Source: Allobaculum mucilyticum (lineage in GTDB: Bacteria > Bacillota_I > Bacilli_A > Erysipelotrichales > Erysipelotrichaceae). Taken from it: 64,000 nt of DNA. A program made the position numbers and the translations under genes. Below the pieces are notes generated by a model. The model was given only the letters and a program-made list of their open reading frames with translations. It had not been told where the DNA came from and ran no database searches. Location of the stretch: assembly GCF_022701195.1 (NCBI RefSeq), contig NZ_CP078089.1, positions 496,001-560,000 on the forward strand, in the 5' to 3' direction. Below, one piece after another: positions 1 to 8,691 of this stretch. Positions within the stretch are counted from its first letter, which is position 1. Every line of letters starts with the position of its first letter.

Positions 1-25
1 GATGAAACAGATTCTTAAGTTTCAT
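1..25 (-). CDS. start of an unidentified gene leaving the window
   Basis: Only eight codons are visible (MKLKNLFH), reading off the left edge. The start is supported by a GGAAAGGAG Shine-Dalgarno sequence a few bases upstream of the ATG. It follows the terminator of the upstream minus-strand gene, so it is probably its own transcription unit. No function can be assigned. Confidence 0.45.
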
Positions 26-37
26 GGTTTCTCCTTT

Positions 38-70
38 CCAAAAAGAAAAGCATCTGCGTTTGCAGATGCT
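38..70 (-). terminator. Rho-independent terminator
   Basis: AGCATCTGC pairs with GCAGATGCT around a short loop (49-70). On the minus strand it is followed by TTTTCTTTTT. It would end the transcript of the two minus-strand genes at 221-2543. Confidence 0.7.
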
Positions 71-220
71 GGATAATGCTTATTAAGCGACCAAATGTGG
101 TGCATCTTCAGGTTCTATAATGTCCTGAGCGCTCTTTGATGAGACGATATCTCGTTGAAAATAATTAATGATTATTTATTGGATTTAGGTGTGAAGATTA
201 TGAACTTTCTCTTTAGGGGG

Positions 221-781
221 TTATAAACTGCTTTGGTGAAATCCATCGATTACTTTAATGGATGATGCTTTAGCGATCGTAATTAAGTCAACACTGTTGG
301 TCTTAGGACAAATACCAATTGATAAGCGACGAGGTCGGACGGAATTATTTTCTATTGCTATTACATATAAATTCTTAGAATTGAATATATACGAAATAGT
401 ATTGAACGGTATGACATTCGCATCATCTATGATTATCCCGGACGGAGATAAGTGTAAAATAGGATCCTCGCTTTCAATGATTTTTGCAGCGGATTGAACA
501 AAACGCATAGTGTTGATTGTTTTGGCTAATCTATATGTTGTCCACATAAATATGGTGGAGATAACCGCGTAAATAATCGTAACAGAATTACCAATTACAG
601 AATCACGGAACCGAATAGCTGAATTAACCGTTTGGTAAATAAGCCATATACAAAGAATAACGAAGAATAGCAGACATATTACAAAAACGCGAATGGTCTG
701 GCTAGAATAAATCTTGCCAAAAGGATTGATCGCTTTTAAAGCTTCCAATTTAAGAATCTGATAATCTCTGCTATTCCCCAT
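221..781 (-). CDS. hypothetical two-TM membrane protein
   Basis: A 186-residue protein of no family I recognise. Two hydrophobic segments lie near residues 30-50 and 65-85; the remainder is a soluble tail of about 100 residues, probably cytoplasmic. The ATG at 781 is preferred over an upstream in-frame start because AGGAGA sits just upstream of it. The gene begins 31 bp after the end of the DUF1906 gene on the same strand, so the two are probably co-transcribed. A role linked to the secreted hydrolase is only an inference from this adjacency. Confidence 0.6.
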   Translation of the reverse strand: MGNSRDYQILKLEALKAINPFGKIYSSQTIRVFVICLLFFVILCIWLIYQTVNSAIRFRDSVIGNSVTIIYAVISTIFMWTTYRLAKTINTMRFVQSAAKIIESEDPILHLSPSGIIIDDANVIPFNTISYIFNSKNLYVIAIENNSVRPRRLSIGICPKTNSVDLITIAKASSIKVIDGFHQSSL

Positions 782-812
782 AAATGTTCTCCTCTTATTG
801 TAATTTATTCGG

Positions 813-2543
813 CTATGATGTAGTCTGAGCGGCAATACTACTAACTACTTTGGGGTACCAAATGTTCGGTAGACTAAATGAAACGACAGGTGCTGCAAAG
901 GCTGCAAAAAGTGCAAGGGGAACCAGCCACATTGCGTTGCTCATCGCATTGATAAAATTCTGGTACATTGTAGGATCCAATGTAATTTTCTCTCTTACTC
1001 GAACTACAAAGTACAATTCTGAATCCCCTTCCTTCAGATACGAAGACTGGGCGGTGAAATTGAGCGTAATTGAATTATCTGTACCAAATTCAAGGGATGG
1101 AACGATCAAGCCGTTTTCTACTCCAGAAGCCATTTGACAGAATACGTTCTGATAGGAGAAAGGCAATTCGATACTATTATCTTCAAAGAAATCAGTAATC
1201 GAGGTGTTTAAAATCATAAACTGATTGGATGTTAATGCGCTCAGAACCCCATCCGTATATGAAATGGCGATGGCATTTGGATTTGAACTATCCAAAATAG
1301 CTCCAACACCACATTCTAAGATCGTTTCAACTGTTAGACCAGGGAAATAAAAATTCCGGCTATAAGCGTTTCGAAAATCTATGCTTGCAGATGTAGGGGA
1401 AATCTCAAAGATATCGTCAGGAATTGGTTGATCACCAAGCCAGAGCGAATCCATGATTTGCCGGAGCATAGCCTCTTTGGCGTATCTTTGATCATAGCCA
1501 TTATACAGATTTTCCTGAGAGGAGACAGACAGCTTTGGAACAGTATCGAACTTTTCGATTCCGTTGTCTCGACCGCTAACTGCGACTTTATCTATATCAA
1601 AGGTAGGAGAAGCGGTTGTTAGATCAATTTCAGCAAACTGGTCAAACGCCCAATTGCTTGGGATAGGATAACCAAGGTTTCCTGAATATCCAGTAGACAT
1701 ATCGGATACATATGAACATTCAACGAGCTGCCTTTCAAAAACTAAAGTACATGCTCTTCTCGATGCATAAATCCCTGCTTTATAGTTCTTGTCATTCTCC
1801 GAAGAGATAAAAACAGAATGGATCTTCTCAAAGTAATTGACGATTAGATTCTTTACTTGAGGTTCTGTGAAATCATAATCGACAGCAAAATAAATCGTCG
1901 ATCCTGCTGGAAGTCCGATTGTTTTAGCTGCATAAATTGCGGTCTTCGCATCGCTGACTCCTTGTAAGTTACCAATGAAATAATCGAAATAATAACCACC
2001 ATCCTGGTAGATTGGAATGACTTTCAACCCGGCTGATTCAATACTCTGAATCTCATCGAAAGTCAGAAACTTCGGCACATAATTTAAACCGACTGTTCCG
2101 GTCAAATATCTGCCGACGTGGGTATAACCAAGATTTTTCAGAGCTGTTGCTTGAGAAGGAGACAAGACTGTAGCTGTATCACATCCATATGATTTACGAT
2201 TCTCATCACCTTTGCTTGTGAGAAGTGATTTCATAGTGGCCAGATTAATTTCTCCAGGTGTTACCAGCCCAATTCCAGTCAGAGCGTAGAAATTCTGAAA
2301 ATTGGAAACTGCTGTCTGCATTACGGTATCAAAAGTCCCGGTAAAGTTTCCTGGGTTGTAACCATTAAAATACAATGCTGCCTGAGCAATCATGTTGTAT
2401 TTTCTGTAGTTACCAGAACTCTGATTGATCTTCAGAACCCCAGGGAAAGCAGCGGATGTAGCTGGTCCGAAGTTCAGAGAATTGAAATCTGTGATGGTAT
2501 CTGTAATGCCCCCCTTCAGCTGACACCTCCCCCCCAGCCTCAC
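813..2543 (-). CDS. DUF1906 glycoside-hydrolase-like protein with PG-binding domain, 5' end altered by IS fragment
   Basis: The protein has a peptidoglycan-binding-like helical segment near residues 45-105 (YNMIAQAALYFNGY) and then a DUF1906 (Rv2525c-like) TIM-barrel domain at about 115-330, with GRYLTG, IPIYQDGG and IYFAVDYDF as landmark strands. A C-terminal region of unknown fold and a final hydrophobic segment near 545-565 may anchor it in the membrane. The first 13 codons, from a GTG, are encoded by the end of an IS fragment (2502-2632), and no signal peptide is visible. The natural N-terminus was therefore probably removed, and expression is doubtful. The likely ancestral role is cell-wall hydrolysis or remodelling; that is family-based inference. 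Confidence 0.7.
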   Translation of the reverse strand: MRLGGRCQLKGGITDTITDFNSLNFGPATSAAFPGVLKINQSSGNYRKYNMIAQAALYFNGYNPGNFTGTFDTVMQTAVSNFQNFYALTGIGLVTPGEINLATMKSLLTSKGDENRKSYGCDTATVLSPSQATALKNLGYTHVGRYLTGTVGLNYVPKFLTFDEIQSIESAGLKVIPIYQDGGYYFDYFIGNLQGVSDAKTAIYAAKTIGLPAGSTIYFAVDYDFTEPQVKNLIVNYFEKIHSVFISSENDKNYKAGIYASRRACTLVFERQLVECSYVSDMSTGYSGNLGYPIPSNWAFDQFAEIDLTTASPTFDIDKVAVSGRDNGIEKFDTVPKLSVSSQENLYNGYDQRYAKEAMLRQIMDSLWLGDQPIPDDIFEISPTSASIDFRNAYSRNFYFPGLTVETILECGVGAILDSSNPNAIAISYTDGVLSALTSNQFMILNTSITDFFEDNSIELPFSYQNVFCQMASGVENGLIVPSLEFGTDNSITLNFTAQSSYLKEGDSELYFVVRVREKITLDPTMYQNFINAMSNAMWLVPLALFAAFAAPVVSFSLPNIWYPKVVSSIAAQTTS

Positions 2544-2632
2544 GAAGCTTTAAAGGTCGCCTTAGTCTCTTGAGGTTCGCACCTCAGAAAACTTTATAGG
2601 CCTGTGCCCACCTCAAGAAATTTTAGATTGTC
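2502..2632. repeat. about 125-bp IS end fragment, second copy at 31645-31771
   Basis: This stretch matches 31645-31771 nearly base for base, including TTCAGCTGACACCTCCCC and the tract ending TTTTAGATTGTC. At the other locus the same sequence is the 3' terminal region just beyond the stop of an IS1634-like transposase. Here the transposase is absent and the fragment abuts the DUF1906 reading frame. Confidence 0.75.
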
Positions 2633-2669
2633 AATTTATTCCCTTTCTTAACTTTCTTGACTTTCTTGG

Positions 2670-2691
2670 AAAAGGACCGTACGGTCCTTTT
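2670..2691. terminator. perfect 22-bp palindrome, terminator-like
   Basis: AAAAGGACCGT followed by ACGGTCCTTTT is a perfect palindrome with T-rich flanks on either strand. It lies between the IS fragment and the 3' exon of the group II intron. It could act as a weak bidirectional terminator; the nil loop makes this uncertain. Confidence 0.4.
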
Positions 2692-2813
2692 TCTTTTGCT
2701 TCAATGAAAATCTCTGCTGACTGGTGCAGCGCGTCGGTGCAGACCGCTCCGATCGTGCGCGCCAGTGCTTAATACCACCTTCATGAATCAGTTCAGCGGC
2801 TGTACAGAACATA

Positions 2814-4871
2814 ATCGGGTAGAGCGGAGATGAGTTAGTATCATCTCCCCCTCCCACAGCGCCGTACGTACGGATCCGAATACGGCGCTTCAAATACAAC
2901 TAACTAATAGATGTACTAATGCTTTATCTGTAAATTTCCGGTTCTCCCTGATACAGATGGAGCGGACCAATCAGACCGTACCTGTGGTTCACCCGCGCTC
3001 CGAGTACTGCCGGGTGCAGGATGCCATTCACAACATCGTTATTGGCTAATCTGTACCAACCGCAGCGGGTGAAGCACTGGGCGAAGATTCTTTCCTCGGT
3101 GACACGATTCTGAATAGCCTGTGCCACCTCCGTTTTCAGCCCGGACCTGCGAAAGTAAACATGAAGGTATCTACGGATTATCTTGAGATTCTTGAAAATG
3201 GTTCGGCGTTTCTTCCACCTTTTGAGCGTGACCACCCGATATTTATGGCGGACCCATTCTCCAAATCGGGCCAGAAAACTCTTCATCAATCCGATACGGT
3301 AGTAATTGATCCATCCTCGAATAGCTCTGGCGAGTTTCCACTCCAGATCGTTCGGGGATAAATGAATGGCTGTTCGGCGACATAGAATTTTCTTTGTGGT
3401 TTCCTTAAGTTTCTTCATGCTGTCCCGGTGCGGCTTGCAGGCCCATCCGGACTTGGTTTTCCAGAATGTGAAACCTAAGAACTTGCTCTTTGTGGGTCTA
3501 ACCACTTTGGTTTTCTCCGCGCTCACATTGAGAAACAGCTTATCTTTGATCCAGCGACTAACCGATTCCATCACCCGGTTCGCGGCGACGTCCGTTCTGG
3601 TGAATACCAGAAAGTCGTCCGCATAGCGCACAAACCTAAGTCCTCTTCTCTCGAGCTCCCTGTCGAGTTCGGTCAGGTAGATGTTTGCCAGGATCGGAGA
3701 AATTGGTCCTCCCTGAGGTGTCCCTTCGACAGTTTTCACCTTGACGCCGTTTTCCATCACACCCGCCTTGAGAAATCCCCGAATCAAATGAAGAATCTGA
3801 CTGTTGTTGACTTCTTTACGCACGCAGGAGACTAACTTGTCATGGTTAACTCTGTCGAAGAACTTCTCAATGTCGAAATCGATGACCCATTCATACCCTT
3901 CGTTCAAATAGCTGAGTGCCTGCAGGACAGCGTCCTGCGCCCGGCGCTCCGGTCGGAAACCGCAGCTGTACGGACTGAATTTGGGCTCGAATATAAGTTG
4001 AAGAGTCTGAGCTGCCATCTGCTGGACCACGCGGTCCGATACATTGGGGATGCTAAGCGGCCTTTTCTTGCCGTTGGCCTTGGGAATATATACCCGCCTT
4101 ACCGGCTGTGGTTTATATTTCTTTTCCCTAATGTCCTTCTTGAGCTGTTCTCCGTAGTCTACGATCCACTCATCCAGTTCGTAGACTTCCTTACCGTCCG
4201 GTCCGGGCGCTCCCTTGCTGGCTTTTACAGCCTTGACTGCTTCTTCGATGTTGTTATCGCTGAGCATGTGTTCAAGGGCTCTTTCGGGCCGGAACCACAT
4301 GAGGTTCTGTTGGTACTTCATAGTTCGTCTTCCTTTCTGCCGTCTTTAGAGCTTCAGGACCAGCCCGTCCGGTATCTAGCTAGCCTTCGAACATACGATT
4401 TCTCGGGTTTTGCATCCGGATTTACAGATTGCCTGACTGCTTATCAGACATACTTAAGACTGCTGTATTTGTTCCGCCCTTCAGCCTTGCGGCCTACTAT
4501 GGCATCTGCTGACTTCCTGCGACTAACCTTTTTCGACCAGCCGCACCAGTTTTGAACCTCACCCATTGGATGACTCACGAAACATGGTCGGGGCTGTCCG
4601 CAGGATCTCCCGGGGTAAGACTGCACAACTTTCACTCCACGGCCTCCTGATTTACCACTTCGGCTGCGTTCATTTTTCGGGTTAGGGTACATTGGCGCCC
4701 TCTCCCGCCTGCATGGCCTTGTATCAGGTTTTTGTTCATAGGCTCGGAGTTTTGATACACGCTTCCTTCACAACCCTCCTTACGGCAGGACCGCTTGCGC
4801 TTCTCTACACTCGGCGATAAATACCTGTGGCTGGACTCTCACCAGCAAGTTGTGCGCCATGCCCGGCACAC
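2814..4871 (-). mobile_element. group II intron (class C-like)
   Basis: The 5' boundary at 4871 reads GTGTGCCGGGCATGGCGCAC, a typical group II start. Near the 3' end, domain V is recognisable as AGCGCCGTA pairing with TACGGCGCT (about 2858-2889). It is followed by a domain VI hairpin GGAGATGA-TACTAAC-TCATCTCC carrying the candidate branch-point A, and the intron ends near CTACCCGAT at 2814. The 2.06-kb element encodes a reverse transcriptase without an obvious HNH endonuclease. It sits immediately downstream of a strong terminator hairpin and T-tract, the classic target of class C introns. Boundaries are estimated to within a few bases. Confidence 0.8.
2924..4321 (-). CDS. ltrA: group II intron reverse transcriptase/maturase
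   Basis: The 465-residue intron-encoded protein copies intron RNA at the target and assists splicing. RT blocks are visible: [14 protein letters not shown] near residue 87, the [10 protein letters not shown] block near 200-209, and the catalytic YADD at 233-236. A maturase (GIIM/X) region follows at about 280-345 ([17 protein letters not shown]). No HNH endonuclease motif is seen after the maturase domain, in keeping with class C introns. The ORF is open and uninterrupted, so the intron may be mobile. It lies inside the intron RNA between domain IV-flanking sequence and domain V. Confidence 0.93.
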   Translation of the reverse strand: MKYQQNLMWFRPERALEHMLSDNNIEEAVKAVKASKGAPGPDGKEVYELDEWIVDYGEQLKKDIREKKYKPQPVRRVYIPKANGKKRPLSIPNVSDRVVQQMAAQTLQLIFEPKFSPYSCGFRPERRAQDAVLQALSYLNEGYEWVIDFDIEKFFDRVNHDKLVSCVRKEVNNSQILHLIRGFLKAGVMENGVKVKTVEGTPQGGPISPILANIYLTELDRELERRGLRFVRYADDFLVFTRTDVAANRVMESVSRWIKDKLFLNVSAEKTKVVRPTKSKFLGFTFWKTKSGWACKPHRDSMKKLKETTKKILCRRTAIHLSPNDLEWKLARAIRGWINYYRIGLMKSFLARFGEWVRHKYRVVTLKRWKKRRTIFKNLKIIRRYLHVYFRRSGLKTEVAQAIQNRVTEERIFAQCFTRCGWYRLANNDVVNGILHPAVLGARVNHRYGLIGPLHLYQGEPEIYR

Positions 4872-4872
4872 C

Positions 4873-4903
4873 AAAACGCCCGCAGGATGTTTTCCTGCGG
4901 GCG
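4873..4903 (-). terminator. terminator of the agaS-PTS operon and group II intron target
   Basis: CGCCCGCAGGA and TCCTGCGGGCG form an 11-bp GC-rich stem, followed on the minus strand by TTTT. It lies about 50 bp after the stop of the EIIA gene. The group II intron begins two bases after the T-tract, so the intron used this hairpin as its landing site. Confidence 0.85.
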
Positions 4904-4956
4904 TAAATGGTTTCTGTTGTGCAATTCAGCAAGATGCTGAAAATGCGTCTGTCCGT

Positions 4957-5391
4957 TTAGATTCCGTCAGAGAAGTCGTCATCTGCAGGAGCTGCAGGGA
5001 CTTTGTTCTCGAAAACCTGAACCTGGTCTTTACCAACAGTGATAGCCTGTTTAGCAAGCATGTGAACATCGTCCATGAAGGAACGAACGAGGTTGATCTC
5101 GATCAGCATGCCAAGGTTTGTACCGGCAACAACTTCATAGCCTCTTGGGAAGCCGAGTTCTACAGATACTTTGAAAGGCGATCCGCCAGCAAGGTCGGAA
5201 AGAACGAGGATGGAGCTGCAGTCAGAAAGGCTGTTCATTGCCTCTTCGAGATGAGCAGCGAGATCATCCGTAGAATCGCTTTCGTTGAAGTCAACGGCGA
5301 CATAGTGTTCAGCCGGTCCGGCAATCAGGTTAAGAGCAGATGTCAGGCCTGTTGCAAAGTGGCCGTGGCCAGTAACGATAAGTCCGATCAT
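4957..5391 (-). CDS. PTS EIIA component, mannose/galactosamine type
   Basis: A 144-residue EIIA-Man family protein that would carry phosphate on a histidine and pass it to a IIB partner. The active-site region is GLIVTGHGHFATGL, with His9 the likely phosphorylated residue by alignment to the E. coli ManX GTHG motif. LSDLAGGSPF near residue 65 is the second family signature. The ATG overlaps the stop of the upstream isomerase gene by 4 bp, so the two are translationally coupled. No IIB, IIC or IID gene is within the window, so this is either a split PTS or a regulatory EIIA. An AgaF-like role is inferred from the neighbour. Confidence 0.88.
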   Translation of the reverse strand: MIGLIVTGHGHFATGLTSALNLIAGPAEHYVAVDFNESDSTDDLAAHLEEAMNSLSDCSSILVLSDLAGGSPFKVSVELGFPRGYEVVAGTNLGMLIEINLVRSFMDDVHMLAKQAITVGKDQVQVFENKVPAAPADDDFSDGI

Positions 5392-6602
5392 GCGTTGGTT
5401 TCCTCCTCAGTGACTTCTACTTCGCTTTTCAGCTCGTAGGGGTAGATCGTAACACCCTGTACAACACGGTTAACTTCACCGGTTGGGCATGGGTTATCCG
5501 GGGTGATTCCCAGAGAGATAGATTTGAACAGAGCAATTACCTGAGCGACGAGGATGTAGTCGAATGCCAGGTACATGTTGTCTTTTGCAAAGAGCAGACC
5601 GAAGTCGATGTAGAGGTCAACGAGTTCTTCGATGTCTTCATATTTGCGGGCTGCAACCGCAACAAGTTTGTTTCCCTTTCTCTGGGAAGCCATTTCTTTG
5701 ATGAGATCGTACTCGTACTGTCTCTGATATGGATCATCCGAGATGTAGATGACAGTCAGAGTCTCGTCATTGACAACGGATTTTGGTCCATGACGGAAGC
5801 CAAGCGGAGAATCAAAGGTTGTTGTAACCTGTCCGGCTGTGAGCTCGCAGATCTTCAGCTGAGATTCCTGAGCGATGCCTTTGAGGACGTTTGCGCCAAG
5901 GTAAACGATGCGGTTGAAGTCATAGGATTTAACCAGATCTTCGCAGGCAACATAGCCGTGGTCGAGGAAGTGCTGACCGCGAAGGATAACGTCTTCGAGT
6001 TCAGCTTCTGTCTTAACCAGGTGATCGAGGTTGAAGCAGAGCATAGCAGCGAGCATCATGTTCGAGAAGCTCGATGTCATAGCGAAGGACTGGTCATGCG
6101 TCTCGTCAGTCAGGTTGATGTCGAGAGCGTTGTCACGGGTCTGAGCAGCTTTTGCAAGAGCACCGTTTTTATTGCAGGTGATGAACAGGTGATAGACATT
6201 GTCTCCCAAAACTTTGTCTGCAACCTGAACTGCGCCTACGCTCTCCGGAGAGTTTCCGGAACGGCCGAAGCTGACGAGCAGGGTTTTGCGGTTTTTGTCG
6301 AGGTAGTTTTCCGGTGTCTCGACGAGATCAGTTGTCGCATAGGATTTTGCACGGAATCCTGTGCAGGTGTTGATGAAGGAAAAGAGGGCGTTGCCTACAT
6401 ATTCACTGGTTCCTGCACCTGTGAAGATAATATCCAGGTTTGGATCAGCGAGCAGCGGATCAATGAAGGCTTTGATTTCGTCTTTCTTTTCTTTAATCTG
6501 TTTGAGAGTTTTCTTCCAGGTAGCCGGCTGCTGGTAAATTTCTTTAGCGGTCCATGTACCGTTAGCGGCCTGCCAGAAGTTCTCTTCATGACCAAAAATC
6601 AT
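5388..6602 (-). CDS. agaS: SIS-domain sugar isomerase/deaminase, AgaS-like
   Basis: The 404-residue protein carries two SIS (sugar isomerase) domains. The first has FTGAGTSEYVGNAL near residue 60 and LVSFGRSGNSPESVGA near 108-123. The second covers about residues 210-370, with HGPKSVVN as its active-site loop near 270. AgaS enzymes convert galactosamine-6-phosphate or related amino-sugar phosphates to tagatose-6-phosphate plus ammonia. A strong AAAGGAGG precedes the ATG. The gene overlaps the downstream EIIA by 4 bp, giving a two-gene operon ended by the terminator at 4873-4903. The substrate is inferred from the family and PTS context, not from sequence alone. Confidence 0.85.
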   Translation of the reverse strand: MIFGHEENFWQAANGTWTAKEIYQQPATWKKTLKQIKEKKDEIKAFIDPLLADPNLDIIFTGAGTSEYVGNALFSFINTCTGFRAKSYATTDLVETPENYLDKNRKTLLVSFGRSGNSPESVGAVQVADKVLGDNVYHLFITCNKNGALAKAAQTRDNALDINLTDETHDQSFAMTSSFSNMMLAAMLCFNLDHLVKTEAELEDVILRGQHFLDHGYVACEDLVKSYDFNRIVYLGANVLKGIAQESQLKICELTAGQVTTTFDSPLGFRHGPKSVVNDETLTVIYISDDPYQRQYEYDLIKEMASQRKGNKLVAVAARKYEDIEELVDLYIDFGLLFAKDNMYLAFDYILVAQVIALFKSISLGITPDNPCPTGEVNRVVQGVTIYPYELKSEVEVTEEETNA

Positions 6603-6813
6603 GAAACATTCCTCCTTTAGGTGGTTTTATTATACTGAAATTTGTACGTTTCTATTTTTCTCTTACTCTTTCTGTTTAAAAAGTGCAAAAGTATGAATAA
6701 ATCTTTTTGGCCATTTTCTTGCTTTTCTTCTCACGGTAGGCTTGTGGCAGGGATATGTTTCAGTATGTACAATCTCTGCTTTTTTCAGTCCGAATACGAC
6801 AGGAAAAATAGCT

Positions 6814-6843
6814 TTTACAGACCTGTATTGGTCCGGCTATAAT
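6814..6843 (+). promoter_or_regulatory. sigma-A-type promoter
   Basis: TTTACA (6814-6819) and TATAAT (6838-6843) are separated by 18 bp, and lie 27 bp before the ATG of the membrane protein gene at 6870. The -10 box is a perfect consensus. Confidence 0.7.
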
Positions 6844-6869
6844 AGAACCCAGTGAAAGGAGCTGAACTC

Positions 6870-7451
6870 ATGGCTCAGAATACTTCTGTCAATGGCAGAA
6901 AAGGCGCTTCGGCTACCATGGATCCGGAACAGCCTTATGGAAAAAATCTATATTTCGACAAAAAGCGGCGGATGATCTATACCTCTCCCCTGCTTCATGA
7001 AGCTCTCTATATTCCAAAATACGAATACAGAAAGTTCAACCGCTTCAAATCCCGTTACGTCATCTCTGCAGCGACCCTGATGGTTTCCTGGGTCATTCTG
7101 GATGACTGGTTCAGCACGCCGTTTTATGTGCCGATCCTTCTTGCACTCCTTGTCTTCGGACTGTTTGAATTCAGCTTCTACCGTTTCCAGAAATCCCTTT
7201 CTGTTGTAAAGGATTTCGATAAATCCAAAGCTGTACCGACACAGTCCGAAGTAATTTCAGGAGACCAGCGGACTAAAGCATGGCTCAAAGTGGTGCTTTA
7301 CGTCGTTCTTGGCGTTCTTCTGGTCGTAAATGCCTATGAGCAGCATTATGAAGGACTGATCCTCTATGTCTGTTGGGCCGGTCTTGTCGTATGCATTGGC
7401 TTTGCGATCAACATCCTGATGCTTATTCTCAAATCCGGTAAAGAGCAGTAA
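6870..7451 (+). CDS. hypothetical four-TM membrane protein
   Basis: A 193-residue protein not recognised by family. About 65 hydrophilic residues at the N-terminus precede hydrophobic segments at roughly 65-82, 86-104, 137-153 and 159-182. The last is followed by a short positively charged tail (KSGKEQ). The ATG at 6870 is chosen because AAAGGAG lies 8 bp upstream; an in-frame GTG at 6852 overlaps that site and is less likely. It has its own promoter and a terminator directly after the stop, so it is monocistronic. Confidence 0.7.
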   Translation: MAQNTSVNGRKGASATMDPEQPYGKNLYFDKKRRMIYTSPLLHEALYIPKYEYRKFNRFKSRYVISAATLMVSWVILDDWFSTPFYVPILLALLVFGLFEFSFYRFQKSLSVVKDFDKSKAVPTQSEVISGDQRTKAWLKVVLYVVLGVLLVVNAYEQHYEGLILYVCWAGLVVCIGFAINILMLILKSGKEQ

Positions 7452-7471
7452 GTGCAATAACTGATGTATGC

Positions 7472-7533
7472 AAAAAACGTGAATTCACCCCGTCCTCATT
7501 CAAAGGCGGATGCCGAATTCACGTTTTCTTTTT
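7472..7533. terminator. bidirectional terminator
   Basis: AAAAACGTGAATTC and GAATTCACGTTTTC form a long stem around a 30-base loop, with A- and T-tracts on both sides. It serves the convergent genes ending at 7451 (+) and 7615 (-). Confidence 0.75.
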
Positions 7534-7614
7534 TCATTATTTCTGATTTCAATTCCGATTTCGATTCCGACTCTGATTTCTGTTTTTTGGCACAGAAAAG
7601 AGCTGCTGCCTCAA

Positions 7615-8484
7615 TCAGCCAAGACTTTCAATGGAGTAGGAAGCATTGAAGGTTTCTGCCGGTTTGAGAATCATCGTTCCTTCGCGCTGATCAAAGGCGG
7701 CATCTGTCTTTTCAAGGTCGGTATGACCAAACCAGGGTTCAATGCAGATGAAGTCATTGCCTTTGCCGGCATTCCACAGAGCAACCATCGGGAAGCCTGC
7801 AAAGCTCATCTTCATGCGCGGCTCGTCTTTATAGAGCAGAGTAGCGCTCTGCGCTTCAATCTTGTCATAAATCAGGGTTGCATACTCTTCAATATCCGGG
7901 ATAGACAGTTTCCAGGTGTCGAGTTCGACCGGCTCGCGGCGTACAGGAGACAGATCCGGGAAGAAAACAATCTGTTCAGCCGGTGCAGCCGGTTCGAAGC
8001 GGATGCTGAACGAATCAAAGGATTCGTCATCATTCTGTACAGTCCGGAATGCAGGATGAAGTCCAAAGGAGAACGGCATGTTTTCAGCTCCGGTGTTGGT
8101 GATGGCGTAGCTGACATGAACGCCGTTTTCAAGCAGGCTGTAGCGCATTTCGAAATGGAAATCGAATGGATAGCGTGCTTTTGTCTCTTCGTTTGAATCG
8201 AATGTGTAGACGATGGCGTTGTCTTCCACTTTTCCTGTCAGATCCTCATAACGGATCAGACCATGGTTTTTGAGGGTGTACGAAACATTGTTCCATTCGT
8301 ACTCTCCGCCCTTCCATGTTTTGCCGACAACTGGAAAGAGTGTCGGGTTGCGGCCGCTCCAGCCCTGATCGGCCTGGTAGAGAAGTTCCCTGCCTGTTTT
8401 TTTGTCATAGAGCGAATGCATCTGTCCGGCCGGGTTATCTGTTTCCAGAATCATCCGGTCATTTTCAAGTTTTAAAGAAGACAT
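7615..8484 (-). CDS. aldose 1-epimerase family protein
   Basis: The 289-residue protein belongs to the galactose mutarotase-like fold and would interconvert alpha and beta anomers of a hexose or hexose phosphate. Family landmarks are GRNPTLFPVVGKTW near residue 43, HGLIR near 75, FGLHPAF near 140, and the C-terminal IEPWFGHTD near 250. It resembles the LacX/YeaD-like branch more than GalM, judging by length. AAGGAAGG precedes the start. It is convergent with the four-TM protein and about 200 bp after the HAD gene on the same strand. The sugar handled is not visible from sequence. Confidence 0.85.
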   Translation of the reverse strand: MSSLKLENDRMILETDNPAGQMHSLYDKKTGRELLYQADQGWSGRNPTLFPVVGKTWKGGEYEWNNVSYTLKNHGLIRYEDLTGKVEDNAIVYTFDSNEETKARYPFDFHFEMRYSLLENGVHVSYAITNTGAENMPFSFGLHPAFRTVQNDDESFDSFSIRFEPAAPAEQIVFFPDLSPVRREPVELDTWKLSIPDIEEYATLIYDKIEAQSATLLYKDEPRMKMSFAGFPMVALWNAGKGNDFICIEPWFGHTDLEKTDAAFDQREGTMILKPAETFNASYSIESLG

Positions 8485-8691
8485 ATTGAAATTCCTTCCT
8501 TCTTTGCCAAACCGGTTCGATCCAGCATATGAAAAATCTCGATTTCGCCCTGAGAAGGCTGGATATAAGAACCGGATTGAATCTGCTGGCTGATATCAGT
8601 GATCAGAAGCAGTACTGTTCTTATTTTGCCCCGTTTGGGTTCATTCGAGAAGAGGTATTTATGCCAGAGAGTCTGTCGTCCGTCTTTACAA

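Noticed and set aside
2648-2899. Minus-strand 83-residue frame next to the group II intron
   Set aside because: It covers the domain V/VI RNA structures and the 3' exon; the apparent protein is a reading of structured RNA.
4444-4692. Minus-strand frame upstream of the reverse transcriptase
   Set aside because: It lies in the 5' ribozyme part of the intron, where structured RNA is expected.
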